A program made the position numbers and the translations under genes. A stretch of DNA of 19,182 nucleotides from JBAWAP01 sp049589355. Its GTDB lineage: Bacteria > Chloroflexota > Anaerolineae > VGOG01. Under the pieces are notes generated by a model. It ran no database searches and was not told where the DNA came from. It saw only the letters and a program-made list of their open reading frames with translations. Positions within the stretch are counted from its first letter, which is position 1. The number at the start of each line of letters is the position of its first letter. This document shows positions 13,411 to 19,182 of this stretch, piece after piece. Where the stretch lies: assembly GCA_049589355.1 (NCBI GenBank), contig JBAWAP010000426.1:1-19182 (forward strand). Direction: 5' to 3'.

Positions 13411-15432
13411 TCAATCTGCGTCTCTTGCTACACCTGGCTCCTCAGCCGATTCAACATCCTGTTCGCCAGATTGGGCATCGGCCTGGCTCAGAAGCGGTGT
13501 CTCAGTCTCAGTAATTTCGGCTGGTTGCTCGCTGACGTGTAGCTCAGGCGTGGTGGGTGCGGCAGGTTGTTCGATAATGGGCAGATTAGCCACAGTGACC
13601 TGGGCCTGCTGGCTCCCAACGGGCAAATCGGCAGCCCAAACTTGTTCAGGTTGCTCACCGAGTGGCAGCTCAGGCTTGGGCAGGTATTGCTCGAGGAAGG
13701 AGGGCGCCTCTGGGTGATCCACGTGGAGCGCGTGATCGTAATCTCCGGCGAAAGGAGGCGGCTCGTAGCGCACCGGCCGGCGCACGCCAAACAGCTCAAA
13801 GAAACGCGCAATGCCGATGAGCAGCGTGTAGCGGTATTCCTGCATTTTGAGCGACTGCCACTCGACGATAGAAGCCATCGCGCCTTGCACGCGCGCCTTT
13901 TGGCGGACGATGCGGTGAATTTGTTCCGGCGTGCGGTAACCGATGGGCGAGAGGAGCACCAGGTGCGCGGAAATGAACAGCGTGGTGAATGTAATCAATC
14001 TGACCCAGCCACCCTCTTCCCACTTTCCGACGATCTGGCCCACGAAGACAGTCCCGGCCATAGCCGCCGCCAAACCAGCGCCTGCCGCACCCCAGGCGCG
14101 AATGCGCTCGGAATAGTGCTGCAGGATGTGCTGTCGGATGGCCAGCCCCATGATCATGATGGGCATAAAGACGCCCACCCCGTAAAAGGGCGCAGCAACC
14201 GTGGTGCGCCCGCGAACCAGCAGCATGATGAGCACCGCCACGATGTAGGTGATCGTGACCGAGCGGGTGAACGTGCCGCGCCGGTCGCGGTAGATAATAA
14301 TCTCGGGGATTTCGCCGATGGCCACATCGCGCCACTCGGTCGCCTGCGCGTCCTGGAGGGCAGTCATCGAGGCAGCCCCCAGCAAAATCACGGCCAAAAT
14401 CTGATAGGTCCAGAACAGAATGATGCCCCCCGGAACCCGGCCGAAGCCGATGTAGGACAGGTTCCCCACGAGCGAGCGGCCTAAGGTGCCATCAAAGACG
14501 TCGAAACGTATGGCGAAGAATGTCAAGAAGAACGTTGTCAGCCCACCGTAGAACAGGAACGAGGTCTGTACAAACCGGCCAATGCCCGACTTGCCGCTGT
14601 AAAAGTTCCACAGCCAATTGAAACGGGGGAGGCGCTTTTTACCCCATTTGACGATCCTGACATCTTCATTGATCACGAACTGAATGCCGTTGGACATGGC
14701 CTCTAGCCCACTCAGGGCAACCATACCTTTCATCGAGGCAGTCAGTATGTGCATCATCGCCTGAAGGAGCGTGGCCGGTTTGGGCACTTCGGTGGGGGGC
14801 ACAGGCGGAACACCTTTGAAGTGAGCGATGAACAGGCCAATCGCCATGGTCACGGTGAGCATGGCAAAGACCCCCAGCAAGGTGAAGGCCACCTTAGACG
14901 ACTCGCCCCGGCCCCGGATGGTGATGTACCAGGTCGCAGTGGCCAGCAACGCACCAATGCCGAAGTGCAGCCACCAGTATTTCCCATACAGTCTCAGGAC
15001 GGAGAGCAACTGGTCTCCGCCGGATAGCGCCGAAACGACAATAGTGAGTACATAGTCTTCAATGAGAGTCACTGCTACAATGAGACTCAGCGTTGGCTTG
15101 AGATAGCGCATCGAGGCCGTGTACGATCCGCCGCCTTCATTGAATATTCCCAGCGAGTACATGTAAAGCGCGCCGAAGACAAAGTTGGCCAACGCAATGA
15201 CGCCGGCGGCGATGTAGCCGTACTTTTGCAACCCATAAGGATGCAGGGCGCTCATCAACTCGCCTGTGCCGTAAAAGAACGAGGTGAAATAGTCCACACC
15301 AAACAGAGCCACCGCAGCCAGCAAACCGATCTGCCCAGCGCCATGCACCAGGGCGTGTTCAGCTCGCTCGCGCGGCGCGGCTTTGTAAGACAGGAAAACG
15401 ACCACTATCAAAAGGGCAATGGAGAACAACAT
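13411..15432 (-). CDS. APC-superfamily permease, KimA-like (probable K+ or amino-acid transporter)
   Basis: Polytopic membrane protein of 673 residues with about a dozen hydrophobic spans in the first 500. FGVDYFTSFFYGTGEL (44-59) and NEGGGSYTASMRYL, followed by IEDYVLTIVVSALSGGDQLL, match the unwound helix 1 and helix 2-3 region of APC transporters. They align well with KimA, the c-di-AMP-controlled K+/H+ symporter of Bacillus. The large Mycobacterium APC protein Rv2690c, a neighbour of the RCK pair ceoB/ceoC, is another relevant relative. A soluble part begins near residue 500. The tail (551-673) is Pro/Gln/Glu-rich and contains five consecutive 14-residue repeats (589-658). Position beside two RCK genes favours potassium, but amino-acid transport is not excluded. 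Its stop overlaps the possible TTG start of the ATPase gene. SD is weak (AGG, 8 nt). Confidence 0.88.
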   Translation of the reverse strand: MLFSIALLIVVVFLSYKAAPRERAEHALVHGAGQIGLLAAVALFGVDYFTSFFYGTGELMSALHPYGLQKYGYIAAGVIALANFVFGALYMYSLGIFNEGGGSYTASMRYLKPTLSLIVAVTLIEDYVLTIVVSALSGGDQLLSVLRLYGKYWWLHFGIGALLATATWYITIRGRGESSKVAFTLLGVFAMLTVTMAIGLFIAHFKGVPPVPPTEVPKPATLLQAMMHILTASMKGMVALSGLEAMSNGIQFVINEDVRIVKWGKKRLPRFNWLWNFYSGKSGIGRFVQTSFLFYGGLTTFFLTFFAIRFDVFDGTLGRSLVGNLSYIGFGRVPGGIILFWTYQILAVILLGAASMTALQDAQATEWRDVAIGEIPEIIIYRDRRGTFTRSVTITYIVAVLIMLLVRGRTTVAAPFYGVGVFMPIMIMGLAIRQHILQHYSERIRAWGAAGAGLAAAMAGTVFVGQIVGKWEEGGWVRLITFTTLFISAHLVLLSPIGYRTPEQIHRIVRQKARVQGAMASIVEWQSLKMQEYRYTLLIGIARFFELFGVRRPVRYEPPPFAGDYDHALHVDHPEAPSFLEQYLPKPELPLGEQPEQVWAADLPVGSQQAQVTVANLPIIEQPAAPTTPELHVSEQPAEITETETPLLSQADAQSGEQDVESAEEPGVARDAD
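13459..13668 (-). repeat. Five degenerate 42-bp tandem repeats in the permease tail
   Basis: Codons 589-658 of the APC permease divide into five 14-residue units: LPLGEQPEQVWAAD, LPVGSQQAQVTVAN, LPIIEQPAAPTTPE, LHVSEQPAEITETE and TPLLSQADAQSGEQ. Leu-Pro starts and the EQP core recur in register. The repeats have diverged, so the array is old rather than a recent slippage. Confidence 0.7.
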
Positions 15433-15447
15433 ACCAGTAACCTACAA

Positions 15448-15507
15448 CGTGATCCGTGATGCGTGACCTCACGTTTCACGCTTCACGTTTCACGCTTCAC
15501 GAATCAC
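15448..15507. repeat. Heptamer repeat array with inverted half
   Basis: Read on the minus strand, units GTGATTC, GTGAAGC, GTGAAAC, GTGAAGC, GTGAAAC and GTGAGGT follow each other, then CACGCAT, CACGGAT and CACGTTG in the opposite sense. A 14-bp copy (acgtttcacgcttc) is exactly repeated at 15471-15484 and 15485-15498. The array spans the end of the 370-residue protein gene and the leader of the APC permease gene, and can fold on itself. Confidence 0.7.
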
Positions 15508-16602
15508 AAACGCCTGTTCCAGGGTCTTGAGTTCGGCCAGGAGGTGCTTGCGGGTAGAAGGGCTCAGGCGTGTGTCTTGCGCCACCTTGGCCTGCTCCTC
15601 ACGCGCGGCCCGCACCACGAAAGCGGGGACAAACATGATGCGCCCGGCCGGGATAATCTGGAAATGGCGTATCTTCATTTCTAACGCTTGATCGTCAAAG
15701 TAAGGCAGGCTCAGACTTAACCCCCGGTTGAGGTCGTGCGCTGTCGCTCTGCGTTGGATAGTGCGGATAATCTCCTTCGTTTCGTAACGCGCTAACGCCC
15801 GGCCCTGATTGACCAGTTGCCCCAGCATGCCATAGCGCTTGCGCTGGTAATCCTCGTCGGCGACGATGTACGGCGCAAGGCCAACGGCCAGGTGCAAAAT
15901 GGACAGGAAGCGCTGCATCGAAGCCACGTGGGCTTCGGCTTCGTTGACCGAGTTCACCAACAGACGGCCTTCATCATCGAACGCCACCCACTGGGGCAGG
16001 TAGAACCGGCGGGCAGCGGGGACGTAGGGGACGAGCAATGCCTCACGGTCTGCCTCACCTTCCGCTGGCTCCTCTACGATGGCGTCCGTCGGCGCGGTGA
16101 GCGCCGATGGTGGTTCCAGCCCATCACTAACCGGCAGGCTGGGGATCTCTTCGCCATCGGCGGCAACGTAAGTGACCGGGCGCCCGGCAGGCAACATGCC
16201 GTGCACCATTTGCATGATCGTGGCATACCGGATAAGGCCCGCACTCACGGCCACCGCGCGCTCGGGCGATTGGTCGAGTTCGGCCAGCCGCTGGCGTAGC
16301 GCCAGGCGGACGTCAGCGCCGGTCAGACGATCCATCAGGCCGCCTGCCAATTGCTCGCGGAACTCAGATGGGACCGGGACAAATTGGCCCTCACCATGAG
16401 TCGGCAACTGAACCACCACTTGTTCGGGCAACATAAATCGGGCTTGTGGCAGGCGTTGGGCGAGCGCTTCGGCCAGCAGGCGAGCCTGCGCTTCGAGGAA
16501 CCGCTGTACCAACGGCGGTTGAGCGTGAAAGAGCGCTATTTGGGCTTTATACTCTTGCCCCAGTTCACTAGCCACACTGGGAACAGGTTTGGAATCTATC
16601 AT
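15490..16602 (-). CDS. Uncharacterised soluble protein in the ion-transport operon
   Basis: I do not recognise this 370-residue protein. It has no signal peptide and no membrane span, so it should be cytoplasmic. An alpha-helical, Gln/Leu/Arg-rich N-terminal half (about 1-145) is joined by an acidic, proline-rich linker (about 150-195, containing AADGEEIPSLPVSDGLEPPS) to a second half. That half begins with AARRFYLPQWVAFDDEGRLL and is rich in helices with many Arg/Glu pairs. The ATG at 16602 lies 3 nt beyond the stop of the RCK gene, and its GGAG overlaps that stop, so the two are translationally coupled. The last six codons (VIREA and stop) lie within the heptamer repeat, which may have replaced the original C-terminus. 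Its position between RCK regulators and a KimA-like permease suggests an accessory or regulatory role, which is inference only. Confidence 0.8.
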   Translation of the reverse strand: MIDSKPVPSVASELGQEYKAQIALFHAQPPLVQRFLEAQARLLAEALAQRLPQARFMLPEQVVVQLPTHGEGQFVPVPSEFREQLAGGLMDRLTGADVRLALRQRLAELDQSPERAVAVSAGLIRYATIMQMVHGMLPAGRPVTYVAADGEEIPSLPVSDGLEPPSALTAPTDAIVEEPAEGEADREALLVPYVPAARRFYLPQWVAFDDEGRLLVNSVNEAEAHVASMQRFLSILHLAVGLAPYIVADEDYQRKRYGMLGQLVNQGRALARYETKEIIRTIQRRATAHDLNRGLSLSLPYFDDQALEMKIRHFQIIPAGRIMFVPAFVVRAAREEQAKVAQDTRLSPSTRKHLLAELKTLEQAFVIREA

Positions 16603-16605
16603 CGT

Positions 16606-17274
16606 TCACTCCACACGGCCCAAGAGGGCGGCGAATTGGCCCAGTTGTGAGGCGTGCACGACCGCCAGCACTTCGTCGGCCGGCTGCAGTACCAGGCCTC
16701 CGCGGGGGATGATGAGCTGGCCTTTGCGGATGATAGCGGCCAGCACGCACTCGGCGGGCAGGTCGAGGTCGCGCAAGGCTTTACCTACCGCCACCGAAGT
16801 GGGATCTACCTTCTCTTCCACCAGCGAGTATTGCCCCTTGCGTAACTTGAGCAGGGTCATCATGTCACCCAGCGACATCTCCTCGGCGATCAGACGGGCC
16901 ATCAGATCGGCCTGATTTAAGGCCACATCCACGCCCATCTCCGGGGTGAACATCCAGGCGTTCTTGGGGTTGTTCACGCGGGCGATGATGCGCGGCACGT
17001 TGAACTCAAAGCGCGCCAGGCTGGTGACCACCAGGTTGATCTCGTCCGCGCCGGTCACCGCTGCCACCACATCGGCCCGGCGGATGCCAGCGGCTTCCAG
17101 CACATTGGGGTCCGTGCCGCTGCCGGATACCACTACCTCCGTTGGCAGATCGTGCTGTAGCCGAGGGATCTCTTCCCGCCGTTCTTCAATGACCCTCACC
17201 CGATACCCTTCACCCAGCAGCAACGAGGCCAGGTAAGTGCCCACCTTGCCTCCACCCACAACGATCACTTCCAT
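16606..17274 (-). CDS. TrkA/RCK potassium-transport regulatory protein (second of pair)
   Basis: Cytoplasmic nucleotide-sensing subunit of a K+ transporter, 222 residues. An N-terminal Rossmann fold (RCK_N) begins MEVIVVGGGKVGTYLA with the dinucleotide loop GGGKVG, and an acidic Glu at the end of strand 2 (VRVIEERREEI) favours NAD(H). VVAAVTGADEINLVVTSLAR is the usual RCK mid-segment. Residues from about 140 on (VDPTSVAVGKALRDLDLPAE to the end) form an RCK_C/TrkA_C domain. ATG codons occur at 17280 and 17274. AGGAGG is only 2 nt from the first and 8 nt from the second, and family members begin M-x-V-I-V-V-G, so I prefer 17274. It follows the other RCK gene closely, like ceoB/ceoC in mycobacteria. 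Confidence 0.92.
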   Translation of the reverse strand: MEVIVVGGGKVGTYLASLLLGEGYRVRVIEERREEIPRLQHDLPTEVVVSGSGTDPNVLEAAGIRRADVVAAVTGADEINLVVTSLARFEFNVPRIIARVNNPKNAWMFTPEMGVDVALNQADLMARLIAEEMSLGDMMTLLKLRKGQYSLVEEKVDPTSVAVGKALRDLDLPAECVLAAIIRKGQLIIPRGGLVLQPADEVLAVVHASQLGQFAALLGRVE

Positions 17275-17292
17275 GCCCATTGCCTCCTCTCT

Positions 17293-17943
17293 TTACATCA
17301 ACCCCAATAACGCCCTGAGACGGTCAGCGGAGGCCGCCAATACGACCAAGTGAACCAGATCGCCGTTCTGGAAGACTGTGCCCAGTGTAGGCAGAAAGGT
17401 CGTGCCGCCCCGGCTGATCGCCACTACCTGGATTTCGCCAGGCACCGTCAACTCGTTCACCGTCCGACCCGCCAAGAGTGGTGGAATCTCTGTCTTCACC
17501 AGATCCACTTCGCCACTCCCCAGGCTCAGGACGGTGTCCAGCGGGGAATAGCAGAGCAGGTCGGCGATTTGGTGGATGCCCCAGGTGACTGGGGCGATGG
17601 TCTGCAGGCCCAACCGCCGGTAGATCTCCGCTTGGCGCGTGTCGTACAGGCGGGCGACGACCCTAGGGACCCGGAAAACCTGGCTGGCCAGGCGGGCGGA
17701 GACCACATTGGCCTCGTCGCTGTCCGTCACCGCGGCCAGGCCATCGGCCCGCTCGATCCCGGCCTGGAGCAACACATCCCGGTCGAACCCGACCCCCACC
17801 ACAGTCTGGCCCTTAAACGCAGGCCCCAGACGCTCAAATGCAACCGGGTCTTTGTCTACCACGGTCACTGAATGGCCGTTCAGGTTCAGAGTCTGGGCCA
17901 AGCCAGCACCCATCCGGCCACAACCGATAATGATAATTCTCAT
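17293..17943 (-). CDS. TrkA/RCK potassium-transport regulatory protein (first of pair)
   Basis: RCK-domain protein of 216 residues. MRIIIIGCGRMGAGLAQTLN carries the dinucleotide loop GCGRMG, and VTVVDKDPVAFERL ends strand 2 with Asp, the NAD(H)-type residue. GLAAVTDSDEANVVSARLA is the conserved RCK_N middle. The C-terminal domain (about 145-216) has IPPLLAGRTVNELTVPGEIQ and a NGDLVHLVVL strand typical of TrkA_C. Its ATG overlaps the upstream ATPase stop as ATGA, with GGAGGTGA lying inside the ATPase's last codons, a clear translational-coupling arrangement. It probably forms a hetero-assembly with the adjacent RCK protein. The nearest candidate membrane partner is the APC permease two genes downstream, because no TrkH/TrkG gene is in the window. 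Confidence 0.92.
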   Translation of the reverse strand: MRIIIIGCGRMGAGLAQTLNLNGHSVTVVDKDPVAFERLGPAFKGQTVVGVGFDRDVLLQAGIERADGLAAVTDSDEANVVSARLASQVFRVPRVVARLYDTRQAEIYRRLGLQTIAPVTWGIHQIADLLCYSPLDTVLSLGSGEVDLVKTEIPPLLAGRTVNELTVPGEIQVVAISRGGTTFLPTLGTVFQNGDLVHLVVLAASADRLRALLGLM

Positions 17944-19182
17944 ACATCACCTCCTGTAAAGGAACAGCGAGCCTTGTCCCCACCCCGTTCCCACCAGCGC
18001 AGCAGCGCCTTGCGCAACTCGTCGGCCAACAGCAACGAGGGGGTCCAGGCGAACAGGAACAACCAGTTTCTCAAAGGGAAGGGCCCTGTGCCAATGAACC
18101 CCTGGAAAATCGGCACATAGGTAATCAGGGCAATAAGCGTCAGCTCGGTGGCGATACCCACCCATATCAACCGGTTATTGAACAGGGGGATACGAAAGAA
18201 AGAGGTGCGCTCCGTGCGCTGGGCAAACAGGTTGCCGATCTGGGTGGTCACCACGGCAGCCAGGGCCATGGCCGTAGCCGAGCGATATAGTGGCCCACTG
18301 CCTGGCAGATCGAGCCACTGCCCCCGGTAGCCGTTCGTCCAGTACGTGAAGTAGAAAGCTGCCATCGCCGCCAGGCTCTGGATCATGCCCAACCAGGGAT
18401 AGGCCCGCAGAAGAAGGGGTAAGGTTATAACGTGCTCTTTCAGGTTGCGCGGCGGCTGGTCCATCACCCCAGACTCGGGTGGCTCCGCTCCCAAGCCCAG
18501 GGCTGGCATGATGTCCGTTCCCAAATCAATAGAAAGGATGTGCATGACGTTCAGGGCCAGCGGAATACGCGCACTGCTAAAGGCAAAAAGGATAAAGGGC
18601 ACGGCTTCGGGGGTGTTGCTGGTAAAGATGTAAGTGGTGAATTTCTTGATGTTGGCATAGACGCCGCGACCCTCTTCCACAGCGTTGACGATGGAAGCAA
18701 AGTTGTCGTCGGTCAGGATCATATCGGCGGCCTCTTTGGCCACGTCGGTGCCAGCGAGGCCCATGGCCACGCCGATGTCGGCTTTCTTGAGCGCGGGCGC
18801 GTCGTTCACGCCATCACCGGTGACGGCTACGACGTGCCCCATCTCCTGAAGTGCGCTGACCACCCGCAGTTTGTGCTCGGGGGTCACGCGGGCAAAGATG
18901 ACTTCGCCCCGTAGAGCCTCTTTCAGTGCTTCCTCACCCATCGTGTCCAGCTCAGCACCGGTGATAATACGCGGTCGGGCCCCCCGGATGATGCCGATGC
19001 GCCGGGCGATGCTCTCCGCCGTCAGCTCGTAGTCGCCGGTGATCATGACAATGCGGATGCCGGCCCGGTGGCACTTCTCCACTGCCTCGACCACCTCCGG
19101 GCGGGGCGGGTCCATCATGGCCATCAATCCCAGGAAGGTCAGGTCGCGCTCGATGGTCTCGGGGGTGTAAACCTCACCCACC
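17940..19182 (-). CDS. Cation-transporting P-type ATPase, Na+,K+-ATPase-like, 5' end cut by window
   Basis: C-terminal ~414 residues of a P-type pump; the N-terminal half, including actuator, phosphorylation site and most of the nucleotide domain, lies beyond the window. Visible, numbering from the first full GTG codon at 19181: DPPR (24-27), hinge TGDGVNDAPAL (121-131), M5 with SNTPE (188-192), M6 with IDLGTD (218-223), MDQPPR, and M8 with QIGN (314-317). The M5/M6 residues match the Na+,K+-ATPase ion site, as in the second ATPase of this operon, but the two differ too much to be a recent duplication. There is no repeat insertion at the site where the other pump has one. The apparent GTG at the edge is not taken as a start, because the homologous pump has hundreds of residues before this point. 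The stop overlaps the next gene by ATGA. Confidence 0.93.
   Translation of the reverse strand, partial: VGEVYTPETIERDLTFLGLMAMMDPPRPEVVEAVEKCHRAGIRIVMITGDYELTAESIARRIGIIRGARPRIITGAELDTMGEEALKEALRGEVIFARVTPEHKLRVVSALQEMGHVVAVTGDGVNDAPALKKADIGVAMGLAGTDVAKEAADMILTDDNFASIVNAVEEGRGVYANIKKFTTYIFTSNTPEAVPFILFAFSSARIPLALNVMHILSIDLGTDIMPALGLGAEPPESGVMDQPPRNLKEHVITLPLLLRAYPWLGMIQSLAAMAAFYFTYWTNGYRGQWLDLPGSGPLYRSATAMALAAVVTTQIGNLFAQRTERTSFFRIPLFNNRLIWVGIATELTLIALITYVPIFQGFIGTGPFPLRNWLFLFAWTPSLLLADELRKALLRWWERGGDKARCSFTGGDV

Noticed and set aside
13567..14484. Plus-strand open frame (305 codons) opposite the APC permease
   Set aside because: Rich in His, Arg, Gln and Asp as expected for the complement of hydrophobic codons in GC-rich DNA; no domain seen.
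15448..15507. CRISPR-like array
   Set aside because: Units are 7 bp and contiguous with no spacers, and half of them are inverted; not CRISPR.

Overview
The window is a GC-rich bacterial segment in which every convincing gene lies on the minus strand, so the text below runs from high to low coordinates. The peptide-binding lipoprotein has an EKEVVVEKE-type linker, and short palindromic intergenic repeats are abundant. Together with the gene content this suggests a Chloroflexota (Anaerolineae-like) genome. That assignment is inference; no rRNA or marker gene is present.

Region A (19182 to 9742) is one tightly packed block, probably an operon. It holds the C-terminal part of a P-type ATPase cut by the window edge, two TrkA/RCK proteins, a 370-residue soluble protein I do not recognise, a KimA-like APC-superfamily permease with a repeat-bearing C-terminal tail, a second full-length P-type ATPase, and a cysteine-rich DUF3109/YkgJ-like protein. 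Starts and stops overlap or lie a few bases apart, and several Shine-Dalgarno sequences sit inside the preceding gene. Both ATPases carry the M5 and M6 ion-site signatures of animal Na+,K+-ATPases (SNxPE and IDLGTD). The best reading is a potassium/sodium homeostasis unit: two pumps, one secondary transporter, two NAD(H)-type RCK regulators and two uncharacterised soluble proteins. This is the most interesting part of the window.

Region B (9721 to 5263) is a peptide/nickel-type ABC importer operon. After a hairpin that closes region A comes a near-consensus sigma-70 promoter (TTGACT, 17 bp, TATACT), a leader of about 270 nt, the substrate-binding lipoprotein, a strong hairpin, a cloverleaf-like palindromic repeat, a DppB-type permease, a perfect 15-bp hairpin and a DppC-type permease. 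No ATP-binding subunit is encoded in the window.

Region C (5155 to 1155) is a reductase cluster: three aldo/keto reductases (one with a C-terminal two-cluster ferredoxin domain), the decayed C-terminal end of a fourth, and a small FMN nitroreductase. An 82-bp palindromic repeat lies between the nitroreductase and the Fe-S aldo/keto reductase. A GC-rich hairpin follows the last gene.

Region D (989 to 1) is AT-richer. It has a good promoter, a possible 44-residue ORF, and the first 230 codons of an epoxyqueuosine-reductase-like double 4Fe-4S protein that runs off the window.
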